Below, piece by piece: positions 1 through 9,820 of a stretch of DNA of 64,000 bases; position 1 is the first letter of the stretch, and the number at the start of each line of letters is the position of its first letter. This stretch comes from Amphiduros pacificus. Lineage: Eukaryota; Annelida; Polychaeta; Phyllodocida; Hesionidae. Position numbers and translations under genes: made by a program. The stretch lies in contig OX439005.1 in the NCBI GenBank assembly GCA_949316495.1, forward strand, positions 2,637,001 through 2,701,000, read 5' to 3'. The notes under the pieces are model-generated. The model saw only the letters and a list, made by a program, of their open reading frames with translations, had not been told where the DNA came from and did not search any database.

Positions 1-1311
1 GAAGATGGTTTATAGGTTGCCTCTAAGAGTGAAGATGGTTTATAGGTTGCCTCTAGAGTGAAGATGGTTTATAGGTTGCCTCTAGATTGAAGATGGTTTA
101 TAGGTTGCCTCTAAGAGTGAAGATGGTTTATAGGTTGCCTCTAAGAGTGAAGATGGTTTATAGGTTGCCTCTAGAGTTAAGATGGTTTATAGGTTGCCTC
201 TAAGAGTGAAGATGGTTTATAGGTTGCCTCTAGATTGAAGATGGTTTATAGGTTGCCTCTAGAGTGAAGATGGTTTATAGGTTGCCTCTAAGAGTGAAGA
301 TGGTTTATAGGGTGCCTCTAGAGTGAAGATGGTTTATAGGTTGCCTCTAAGAGTAAAGATGGTTTATAGGGTGCCTCTAGAGTGAAGATGGTTTATAGGT
401 TGCCTCTAGAGTGAAGATGGTTTATAGGTTGCCTCTAAGAGTGAAGATGGTTTATAGGTTGCCTCTAAGAGTAAAGATGGTTTATAGGGTGCCTCTAGAG
501 TGAAGATGGTTTATAGGTTGCCTCTAAGAGTGAAGATGGTTTATAGGTTGCCTCTAGAGTGAAGATGGTTTATAGGTTGCCTCTAGAGCGAAGATGGTTT
601 ATAGGTTGCCTCTAGAGTGAAGATGGTTTATAGGTTGCCTCTAGAGTGAAGATGGTTTATAGGTTGCCTCTAAGAGTGAAGATGGTTTATAGGTTGCCTC
701 TAGAGTGAAGATGGTTTATAGGTTGCCTCTAGATTGAAGATGGTTTATAGGTTGCCTCTAAGAGTGAAGATGGTTTATAGGTTGCCTCTAAGAGTGAAGA
801 TGGTTTATAGGTTGCCTCTAGAGTTAAGATGGTTTATAGGTTGCCTCTAAGAGTGAAGATGGTTTATAGGTTGCCTCTAGATTGAAGATGGTTTATAGGT
901 TGCCTCTAAGAGTGAAGATGGTTTATAGGTTGCCTCTAGAGTTAAGATGGTTTATAGGTTGCCTCTAAGAGTGAAGATGGTTTATAGGTTGCCTCGAGAG
1001 TGAAGATGGTTTATAGGTTGCCTCTAAGAGTGAAGATGGTTTATAGGTTGCCTCTAAGAGTGAAGATGGTTTATAGATTGCCTCTAGAGTGAAGATGGTT
1101 TATAGGTTGCCTCTAAGAGTGAGGATGTTTTATAGGTTGCCTCTAAGAGTGAAGATGGTTTATGGGTTGCCTCTAAGAGTGAAGATGGTTTATAGGTTGC
1201 CTCTAAGAGTGAAGATAGTTTATAGGTTGCCTCTAGAGTGAAGATGGTTTACAGGTTGCCTCTAGAGTGAAGATGGTTTATAGGTTGCCTCTAGAGTGAA
1301 GATGGTTTATA
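1..1311. repeat. 29/30-bp minisatellite, left block
   Basis: About 44 head-to-tail copies of a unit containing GATGGTTTATAGGTTGCC. Units are 29 or 30 bp depending on whether the end reads CTCTAGAGT or CTCTAAGAGT. The two lengths are intermixed and single-base variants (TTAAG, GGGTGCC) recur at intervals, as expected of local unequal exchange. The array starts before the window. It is cut by the LINE fragment that follows and resumes at 2605. Confidence 0.97.
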
Positions 1312-2604
1312 AGTAAGTAAGTAAGTAAATTTTTATTAAAGTGACATGTGTACATTTTAGTTCAATATAATATATCAGCATATGCATTCAACATCAAAGT
1401 ATTCCTCGAACTAAGTTACACCCAGCCCGAATTGGGCTTATAAGTCACTATAAGCTACATATAATAGTCATAATAAGTGTGCTGTTTGTTAGTTGTACAA
1501 TGTATGACGTCTCTTAATAAATGATTTATAAATATATTCAGCCGTATCTTTAACAAAATCAGGACTCATAAGAATTCTAATTTGTTCTTGCTCATTGATA
1601 AAAGAGAAATTTACTCCATTATTTATCAATTTGAGTATCAAAGATGATCTATATTCACTATAAAATGTGCAGTGTAACAAAAAATGGAATTCATTCTCTA
1701 ATACACCTTCATCACAAAATTCACATAGTCTATATTCCAAGGGAGTATCTGTATATCTGCCTGTTTCAATTGCTAATGGCAGAATACCACATCTCATCTG
1801 TGCCAGTAATGATCGTTGATTTCTATCTTGTACTTTATATAAATAGGATTCAGTTTCAAATTCATCTTTAAATTGAATATAGGTTCTTAGCTTAGGCATA
1901 TTTGAAATCTGTGTTTTCCAGACTTCTTTCCAATTATCAATCAACATATTTTTTGCTTGATTCAAATTTATCAATGTTGTATCATCAAATATATCATTTA
2001 GATCAATTTCACTCAAAATCCTAGATATTTCATTACTCCAGTTTCTCTTATTCAGTTGTTTATCCCACATAAATATCTGTTTAGTCAATCTACTCTCATC
2101 CATTAGTATTAATCTATTCCAGTATCTTAACATTTCTACCTTATGTCGTACTTCTGGGCAAATCCATCCCATATCACCAATAATTGCATGGTTAGGGGCA
2201 AATCTGTGTACACCTAAAAAGTATCGTATTGCCCTATTTTGAACAACTTCTGCTCTAGAATTATTTCGGTAACCCCAGATCCCAGCACAATAATCCATTA
2301 TCGGTATTACTCCAGAATTATACATAGTAGTATATGTCTTATAGCCTAAACCTTTAATTGAACTAAATTTATTTTGAACAGACCCCAATGCTCTTCCTGC
2401 AGAATTAGCTAAAACTGATGCAGTTACATCAAAGTCTAAATACTGATCCATAATTATACCCAAGTATTTATATTGTTCAACAGCATCTATGTTATCTGCC
2501 CCATACCTGAATTCATATTCTGTTTTTGGTAACCCTTTACATCTAAAATGGACAATCTTTGTTTTTTTAACATTAACTTTCATCCTCCATTTTTTACACC
2601 AGGA
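1312..2604 (-). mobile_element. 5'-truncated LINE inserted in the minisatellite
   Basis: A non-LTR retrotransposon 3' end lies on the minus strand inside the 29/30-bp array. The minus-strand 3' tail is a short (TTAC)n run at 1312-1328. The 5' end is cut just after the reverse-transcriptase palm: the first readable codons give WCKKWRMKVN, which in many LINEs follows the YADD motif closely. TTTATA flanks both ends, but it is also part of the minisatellite unit, so it is only a possible target duplication. Confidence 0.85.
1489..2583 (-). CDS. LINE reverse transcriptase, C-terminal part
   Basis: This 364-residue open frame corresponds to the thumb and C-terminal region of a LINE reverse transcriptase. 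It starts near KVNVKKTKIVHF, then shows a YLGI segment and a run resembling the helical C-terminal region of other LINEs (VQNRAIRYFLGV). A C-terminal zinc-knuckle-like motif follows (CEFC, then HFLLHC, about residues 287-305). The catalytic palm and the endonuclease are missing, so the product cannot be an active enzyme by itself. The frame has no stop, which suggests a fairly recent insertion. The first Met is internal to the parent ORF and is not a real start. I cannot name the LINE clade with confidence. Confidence 0.8.
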   Translation of the reverse strand: MKVNVKKTKIVHFRCKGLPKTEYEFRYGADNIDAVEQYKYLGIIMDQYLDFDVTASVLANSAGRALGSVQNKFSSIKGLGYKTYTTMYNSGVIPIMDYCAGIWGYRNNSRAEVVQNRAIRYFLGVHRFAPNHAIIGDMGWICPEVRHKVEMLRYWNRLILMDESRLTKQIFMWDKQLNKRNWSNEISRILSEIDLNDIFDDTTLINLNQAKNMLIDNWKEVWKTQISNMPKLRTYIQFKDEFETESYLYKVQDRNQRSLLAQMRCGILPLAIETGRYTDTPLEYRLCEFCDEGVLENEFHFLLHCTFYSEYRSSLILKLINNGVNFSFINEQEQIRILMSPDFVKDTAEYIYKSFIKRRHTLYN

Positions 2605-2739
2605 ATTTATAGGTTGCCTCTAAGAGTGAAGATGGTTTATAGGTTGCCTCTAAGAGTGAAGATGGTTTATAGGTTGCCTCTAGAGTGAAGATGGTTCATA
2701 GGTTGCCTCTAGAGTGAAGATGGTTTATAGGTTGCCTCT
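2605..2739. repeat. 29/30-bp minisatellite, right block
   Basis: About 4.5 further units of the array at 1-1311, in the same orientation, resume immediately after the LINE fragment. The array ends abruptly at CCTCTG. Confidence 0.95.
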
Positions 2740-3576
2740 GTGGAAAATTCCGAAATCTTTACGTAAATTTATATTCGCATAAAACAAAAAAATCTCTGTT
2801 TCTGACCAACCTAAAAATCAAAGTTTTCCAGGCTCACTCCCATTTTAAAGGCAAAAGAAGCCAGACAGACAGATGATCTAGTTGCAGTCTCATATCTATG
2901 TAGTAGTGGTATGGTGAAGGTGAAGTTCAACTTTCTCCATCGGATTAAAATATATTTTTATTCACAAATTGGCTTTTTTGTCAAATGTCTTTCTTCAACG
3001 TTGTGTGGCTATTTATGAATCAGTTATCATTACCATCTGTGTCTTGAAGGGTAAGAAGTGTTTTGATACATTTTACTACAAATTATATATAAAAAAGGCC
3101 AAAATCAAGGCCAAAGGTTGGTAACGTGTAGTATCCTGGCTAATTGGTGTACTCGTCATAGCGTGAGCGCTTTTGAGAACTACAAAAAAAACAAGTCAAA
3201 ATCGGCTAGGGAAAGACCTTTTAATCATTCAGGACCAATCTCAATATTCATATTTCTCAACAAAAGGTTTGACCAATATTTTTTGTGACCGTTTAATCTC
3301 CCACACTGTCTCCATACCAAAGAAGTTTTCTTTCTCTCAAGGGAATGATGACACATCATGGGTATATTCGCTATAGGAAAATACACGTCATGCTGAGTCA
3401 GCAAACTGCAGAGGTAGTATTTGAATCTAACAAGCTGTCTAGAGTAGAATTTCATGGGTATCTGTATCAAAAAGGACCTTTATCAATTATTTTACAAGAT
3501 GCATTTTTGAAAAAAATAAATTTGCAACGAAAAGGAAATTTTATAGAGTTTATAAGATAATTCCTCTGCGTCACTA
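2740..3576. other. non-coding stretch, nothing recognised
   Basis: AT-rich sequence. Open frames here are shorter than 85 codons, show no family resemblance and overlap each other on both strands. No RNA gene or splice-bounded exon could be supported. Confidence 0.6.
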
Positions 3577-3587
3577 ATATCTTTCTG

Positions 3588-3900
3588 AGCCACGATTCGT
3601 GGCGCAGTTGGTTAGAGCGCCAGCTTATTAGCACCAGTTCTGTGGTGATCCAAAGGTCGTGGGTTCTATCCCCAGCCGTGCCAAGATCGAATTCATGATA
3701 TTTCCCACATGAGCTGAGGCCCGTGCCAAAGGCTAAACCCGTTGTCCTTATTAATCTGTGACCGGGTGGGTTGTCATGTCAAGGACCTGCGACATGACAA
3801 TTCAGTGAGGCAGCACTATATCTGCTACAAGTAGGTCTCATCCCGAAATGACCGAAATAATGTTGAAATGATTTAAAACAGCAGACAAACAAACAAAAAT
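3588..3900 (+). mobile_element. tRNA-derived SINE, copy 1
   Basis: The head carries pol III promoter boxes like those of a tRNA: an A-box region TGGCGCAGTTGGTTAGAGCG at about 3600 and a B box GGTTCTATCCC at about 3662. A body of roughly 230 bp and an AAAC-rich tail follow. An 11-bp target-site duplication ATATCTTTCTG flanks it at 3577-3587 and 3901-3911, which fixes the ends. The same family recurs at 5411, 15961 and 48155. It is presumably mobilised by a LINE. Confidence 0.93.
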
Positions 3901-3973
3901 ATATCTTTCTGTTAGAAATGCAAACCATGAATAACTAATATAAGAGATCTTTCAACAGACTTTCTCTCTTCTC

Positions 3974-4390
3974 AGAGGACCTAAACATCTGTTACAGAGG
4001 ACCTAAACATCTGTTACAGAGGACCTAAACATCTGTTACAGAGGACCTAAACATCTGTTACAGAGGACCTAAACATCACTTTCAACATTATTTCAGAGGA
4101 CCTGAACATCTGTTCCAGAGGATAAAAACGTCTGTTATGGAGGATATAAACGTCTGTTACAGAGGATATAAACGTCTGTTACAGAGGATATAAACGTCTG
4201 TTACAGAGGATATAAATGTCTGTTACAGAGGATATAAACGTCTGTTATGGAGGATATAAACATCTGTTATGGAGGATATAAACGTCTGTTATGGAGGATA
4301 TAAACATCTGTTATGGAGGATATAAACATCTGTTATGGAGGATATAAACGTCTGTTATGGAGGATATAAACGTCTGTTACAGAGGATATA
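3974..4390. repeat. 22-bp minisatellite with two unit types
   Basis: About 18 units of 22 bp. The left units read AGAGGACCTAAACATCTGTT and the right units read GAGGATATAAACGTCTGTTA. The two types form separate blocks. At the junction, around 4074-4098, a short stretch is identical to the 3' part of the local SINE in minus orientation (see findings). Confidence 0.93.
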
Positions 4391-5399
4391 AGTGGTTTAT
4401 CACATCCTCATTAGTAGTTCAAACACTCAGAAATGTTAAATATCTACACAACATCTTAACAATGTCATAATATAACTTTGAACTGAGTCTTTGGAAAATT
4501 TTATAAGCCTCAAAGGCCTGATTAATGTTTGTCTTTATATACAAGAAAACTTTTTCCCTGCCTTAATGACAGGATCCTATTAAATGACTTCTAGATAGCA
4601 GCTGCTCTGTGTAGAACCTAGTAGTGCAACTGTATTGGTATCATTGTGTTTCACCAAAAAAGTGGGAATGTATTTTCTTTCAATTGCAGCCTTAAGATTT
4701 TAAGTTTAAAAAGGCCGATAAAGTACGTATGAAGTATATACCTTAGATAATATCGTGGACATTATAAAAGAACAATATGCTGATTTCGGTCGCTACGCAG
4801 TCTGTATTCAAATAATTTGATTCATAGCTATTTGGGAATAATGGTGAGAATACATACATGCTAATATCCCAGAATATATATCATTCATTAAAAAAATACA
4901 ATTTGTTGGCACTTCCACACTAAACTTGATTATCCTCTGCTTTTATATATCTTTTTTGTTATTTTATGACAAGTGTGAATTCGGACCTTCATTAGATAGT
5001 CTGATTTCATTCATTTGTTTAAATGTTTTATAATATCTCTTTGAAAGAATACAGGTATGGGGTCAGAAGAAGAAGTTTAACAGTTTTCTTTTTTGTCACC
5101 AAACGGTTTTTTCAGATCAGTTGCTTACAATATGTAGAGAAATAGCTGTTTCTTTGACATTTAAGCAAAGGTTAACAATTTGAGTCCAATATTGAATAAA
5201 AAATAGATAATCAAAAAAGTTAAAGCTTCTGTGAAAAAATATTGACTCTGCAATTAAAAGATCGAGTCTATACTTGATAAAAAATTATGTTGGGGGCTAC
5301 ATCACGTTCACATTATTTCATTCATAAGAGAAATTCCATTCCCCACAATTGAAAACATTATCTGAACAGGAAATTGAAGTGGGAGATAAACTACTAAAT
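4391..5399. other. non-coding stretch, nothing recognised
   Basis: AT-rich sequence between a minisatellite and a SINE. No exon, RNA gene or repeat family could be supported. Confidence 0.6.
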
Positions 5400-5410
5400 T
5401 ACAAGATGTA

Positions 5411-5718
5411 TTTGTTTTGGGTTTTACATCACTTTCAACATTATTTCAGTCATTTCGTGATGAGACCTACTTGTAGCAGATATAGTGCTGCCTCACTGAA
5501 TTGTCATGTCCCGGGTCCTTGACATGACAACTCACCCGATCACAGATTTACAAGGACAACAAGTTAACCCTTTGACACGGGCCTCAGCTCATTTGGTAAA
5601 TTGTATCATGAGTTCAATCTTGGCACGGCAGGGGATCAAACCCACGACCTTTGGATCACCACAGAGGAACTGGTGCTGATAAGCTGGCGCTCTAACCAAC
5701 TGCGCCATGGTCCGTGGC
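5411..5718 (-). mobile_element. tRNA-derived SINE, copy 2
   Basis: Same family as the copy at 3588, in reverse orientation. The tRNA-like head is at the right (TGGCGCAGTTGGTTAGAGCG on the minus strand, near 5700) and the AAAC-rich tail at the left. An 11-bp duplication TACAAGATGTA at 5400-5410 and 5719-5729 flanks it. Confidence 0.93.
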
Positions 5719-5729
5719 TACAAGATGTA

Positions 5730-7146
5730 ACAATCAAAGAGATCAAAAAGGTTATAAATAAATGATGACAAAGAATTGCCTTGATGAGAATGAGTTTCTG
5801 GAATTTTAACAATTAAGAAAAGATGTGAAGTATATGTCTTCGAATTAGTTTAAGAGAAACGGCATTTGGTCCTCCTTGTTTCTTTTTGGCAGGGCTGGTC
5901 GGAGCAATATGACCGTTTCAGTGTCACCCCATTCACCCATGAAGAGATTCCAAACCACACACCTAGTGTGACATTCTCGTGACAGATATGAGGTGACTAA
6001 TTAAAAAGTTGATTTTCTGCTACTTAAAACTATTCACCTGGTGTATTTGTATCTTTGTTTACGATTGTGGGAGCTCGATACAACTAAACTTCTGACAGAA
6101 TACTGGTTTACATTGCAACCAACTTGGGGTCTTTCCCTGACCTACTTACGATACAGCCAATCGTAGGTGTTAGGACGCACACTCCAAACACCTACGATGG
6201 CTCATCAGTGGGAGGTATTCACTGCCTCTGAAGTGTGATCCCTCATAACTTCTTCAAATGATTTTATTCAGACATGAAACTCGCCAGAAAGCAAGATTAG
6301 ATGTGTAAGATATTTGGGATATCTTAATAATAAGTGTACAGTGTGTGTGGTGTTCACACTGAGGTCGCGACACTGTGTCGCGACCTGTCTCTTCACGAGT
6401 GATAGGGGACACCTCACAACTATCGTTCCACAACTATCTTCGAATAAAAGGATTACAAATGAGGAAAGCTTTTTTTCATGAACCTGCATGGTGATATTCA
6501 TGACTGTCAAGGTACAAGTGACAATGACATGACAAAAGGCTATAAAAAAGCTGTAAAAAGATTTGATGATAAAGAATTGTCTTGATGATACCTTAGCTTC
6601 TACTTTCATTCATCAACACTCCGAGAAAATAGAGAAATGAGATGAACATAAAAGATCGTCTGGTGTTGAGATGACCTGTTTGGAAATTGATCACATCACG
6701 TGACAGACAGGAAGTACGTATGCACCGAGAACGAATCTGACATGCAAATATGTACCTAGATGTCTGCCTTGTCCATTCCATGTATGTTTCATAGATTAGT
6801 GTTCAAACTCCTCACAGCCCCGGGTCATAGACCCATCACTGCCACAGGCAGATTAGCAAATGACCGTCGGTACTACTTTCAGCTGTTTGTCGTCTGCACT
6901 CAAAACCAAATCACGTACCTCTGAATGTAGCCCCGCATGACTTTTAAATAGTTCCCAGCAAACTCTGAGTGTATCATTGTAAATACTGCCTTTATTGTTA
7001 CAATGTTTCAAAAATGATTACAACCCATTCAGATAACTATGTAAAGTTTATAAATTTACTCAACTATAAACTCTAGCGATTGTGAGCAAATTTGGCGTAT
7101 GGGAGCAAATCGGAGCCAAAAAGGCACCTGTGGCAGTGGTGGTACC
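5730..7146. other. non-coding stretch with one perfect palindrome
   Basis: No gene recognised. Open frames on the minus strand near 6270-6780 are short and resemble no family known to me. The only structure that stands out is the palindrome at 6362-6386, listed separately. Confidence 0.55.
6362..6386. repeat. 25-bp perfect palindrome
   Basis: AGGTCGCGACAC, one T, then the exact reverse complement. It could form a 12-bp hairpin or be a symmetric protein-binding site. No function can be assigned. Confidence 0.85.
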
Positions 7147-7155
7147 GTCGATGGT

Positions 7156-7627
7156 TAGTGTTCTCCAATCACCCATCGGCAAAGCCCAGATAGGTGATCT
7201 GGAGGGGTTTGTCGAACGTCCATGGTCTCTACCAACTCCAACCAAAGAAAAGTTTGGTGGAGTTGATTGAGCTCTAGTGAAGTAAAAACTCGCCAGCTGC
7301 AAAAACTTTGGTAAACCCGTTTAAACGTCAAAATTGAACCCATTTCAACTGCCATTTCAACTGCCGTTAAAATGGGTTTGATTCAATTTTTGCAGCTGGC
7401 GATTATTATCAAGTATTTATATTTTCTTTATTTAATGTTATCCAAAATATAATCAAGCTTTTTTGTGAGATTTTAGACATAATCATACATAAAATATGAA
7501 TTATCACTTAAACAGTTGGGTATTTAAAAAATCACATCTGAACGAGATTATGACCAAAACAGCAAAAATCTCAGACTTCTCCAGATCACCTATCTGGGCT
7601 TTGCCGATGGGTGATTGGAGAACACTA
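7156..7627. mobile_element. MITE with 49-bp inverted ends, copy 1
   Basis: A 472-bp non-autonomous DNA transposon. Its ends, beginning TAGTGTTCTCCAATCACC, are perfect inverted repeats for 49 bp. It is flanked by the 9-bp duplication GTCGATGGT at 7147-7155 and 7628-7636. The 9-bp duplication with long inverted ends points to a Mutator-like parent, but this is inferred from duplication size only. The interior holds a second, imperfect inverted repeat around GCCAGCTGCAAAAA. Short open frames across it are not genes. Confidence 0.9.
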
Positions 7628-7636
7628 GTCGATGGT

Positions 7637-8079
7637 GGAGAGGGTGGATGGTCGAGACGGTGGCGACACTGCGTGGGAGTGTAGACTATGCAGTCCAATC
7701 TATATATAGGACTATCAAGGACATCTCGTTGCAATGGGTTTGTGCAGCGGGCGAATAATGTCACTATTATGGAGGGTTTGCTCTGATTGGTTGACATAAA
7801 TATAGAACAGGGAAACCCTAAACAACAACCACAAGTTCCAGTGACGTGTGACCGGAATTCCGGGCAAAGGCATACGGGCACCTGCGAGCTGGTTTACTGT
7901 CCATATTTATGGACATGTTATTACTGTCTAGTGGGAGTGTGATTAGTGTTATGTGTAGGGTAGTCACGTGATCTATTAAAGTCAGGTGACCATGTACACA
8001 GAACAATGATGTTGACTTGTGAAAGCTCCCTATCTGTTCAGCTTAATAAAGCAGCATTTCTGACTAGTAATAAGTACTA
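7637..8079. other. non-coding stretch, nothing recognised
   Basis: Slightly more GC than its surroundings and lying between two MITEs. No exon with splice signals or recognisable product was found. Confidence 0.5.
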
Positions 8080-8352
8080 AGGGGCGGGTCATTAGACATC
8101 TAGGGGGGGTATGGTTTTTTGGTTGGTCTGAGATATTTTTTTGTGTTCATCATTGAGCTAAGATTTTTTTTCTTTTGTAACTGGGCTAGGATATTTTTTT
8201 CCCTACACCTTTGGGCTAGGATATTTTTCACTGATGCCAAGATATTTTTGTATTGCCACATGAGGCTAAAATATTTTTTATGGCAATCATGAGCTAGGAT
8301 ATTTAAAAAAAAACATACCCCCCTCCCTCTAGATCTCTAATGACCCACCCCT
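8080..8352. mobile_element. MITE with imperfect GGGTCATTAGA ends
   Basis: A 273-bp element with inverted ends AGGGGCGGGTCATTAGA and AGGGGTGGGTCATTAGA (second read from the minus strand), extending imperfectly for about 40 bp. The interior repeats a short phrase, GGCTAGGATATTTTT and variants. I see no clear target-site duplication. Confidence 0.7.
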
Positions 8353-8586
8353 AAACATGCTATGTTCCATTTACCATTCCAAATGTTTCACATTTTTCTT
8401 CCAATGAGCCCAAGATCACGCCAATTCCTCTAACTGGTGATTATTCATATACCATAAATGTCCTCTGTATTCAAGTAAAGTTCAACAACACATATGTTTA
8501 TGGTAGACAAGATTCTTCATAGGAATGTTTTATAGAATCAGCCAATCAGATTAACTGACACATGTTCTGACAAATCATAATACTGG

Positions 8587-9046
8587 TAGTGTTCTCCAAT
8601 CACCAATCGGTAAAGCCCAGATAGGTGATCTGGAGGGGTTTATCGAACGTCCATGGTCTCTACCAACTGCAACCAAAGAAAAGTTTGGTGGAGTTGATTG
8701 AGCTCTAGTGAAGTAAAAAGTCGCCAGCTGCAAAAACTGTGGTAAACCCGTTTAAACGTCAAAATTGAACCCGTTTCAACTGTCATTAAAACGGGTTTGA
8801 CTCAATTTTTGCAGCTTGCGATTATTATCAAGTATTTATATTTTCCTTATTTAATGTTATCCAAAGAATAATCAAGCTTTTTTTATGAGATTTTAGACAT
8901 AATCATACATAAAATATGAATTATCACTAAAACAGTTGGGTATTTAAAAAATCACATCTAAACGAGATTATACATGAAAAGCAAGAATCTCAGACCTCTC
9001 CAGATCACCTATCTTGGCTTTGCCGATGGGTGATTGGAGAACACTA
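8587..9046. mobile_element. MITE with 49-bp inverted ends, copy 2
   Basis: A 460-bp second copy of the element at 7156, in the same orientation. It is flanked by the 9-bp duplication TAATACTGG at 8578-8586 and 9047-9055. The inverted ends differ from copy 1 at only a few positions. The two independent 9-bp duplications confirm the ends. Confidence 0.92.
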
Positions 9047-9291
9047 TAATACTGGGATCTTGCCACCCAAAACAGTTTGCATTTTATTTCATAATAACAA
9101 TTAATTATTATATTTGATAGGATTATACAATTACACGATAATATGTTTACCCATAATACCATAACATCAAACAAATGTTAGGTGTGCTTGGAATTGTTTC
9201 ATAGTTGTTTTTCTATGTGGACAAAGCATACTGTGTCGTGTGTTAGATTTAATGAGGTTTTGGACTGTTTTTTTGTATACAGATCTTAAAC

Positions 9292-9414
9292 CTGGCGGAT
9301 CCAGGAGGGGGCTTTGGGGCTTCAGCCCCCCTCCACCCTGGGGGGTCTGTGGCTAGGGGGATTTTGGGAACTGGAGTCCCTAACTTTAGGGGTAAAAAAT
9401 CCTGGATCCGCCAG
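9292..9414. mobile_element. short hairpin element
   Basis: A 123-bp segment whose ends, CTGGCGGATCCAGG and its exact reverse complement at 9401-9414, are 14-bp inverted repeats. Inside are GC-rich runs unlike the AT-rich flanks. Probably a very small MITE; no duplication was identified. Confidence 0.6.
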
Positions 9415-9820
9415 CCCCCTGCCTCATGTATGGCCCCTCACATCATGGTAACAGTCAAGATTGGTTGCATAACTTAATACATTATCTTGCTATTCCCTCC
9501 AGGTGGCTTGATCTAAATTATATTTACAGTTTGTTTGACACAATCAAGGGATGACTGAGGAAGAGAAATGATTATACAATTTAACATCACTTAAAACAAC
9601 GCAATTGTCACTTGTGAAGCATGCAATATTTGATTTCACGTCTATTCTATTTACCTGGAGCAGAATTTATCAGTTCCGAATCATTAGAGATATTTTATGC
9701 CGTTTTCATCAGGCCATATAAAATTGATAAATAAGGTGTAAGTATAGTTATAATCAGCCCCAAATTGACTCATATTTGTTGTTGTATTTAAGTTGAAATA
9801 AAATTTATGAATATTGGTTC
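9415..9820. other. possible LINE 5' region, unresolved
   Basis: The sequence just ahead of the LINE ORF. It may include the LINE 5' untranslated region, but nothing marks the 5' end of the element and no ORF1 is visible. Confidence 0.35.

Noticed and set aside
3595-3685. Functional tRNA gene
   Set aside because: A and B boxes are present, but the anticodon arm does not fold well, a long body follows, target duplications flank the unit and other copies exist, so it is a SINE head.
6268-6781. Possible small genes on the minus strand
   Set aside because: No splice structure, domain, signal peptide or family resemblance; consistent with chance open frames.
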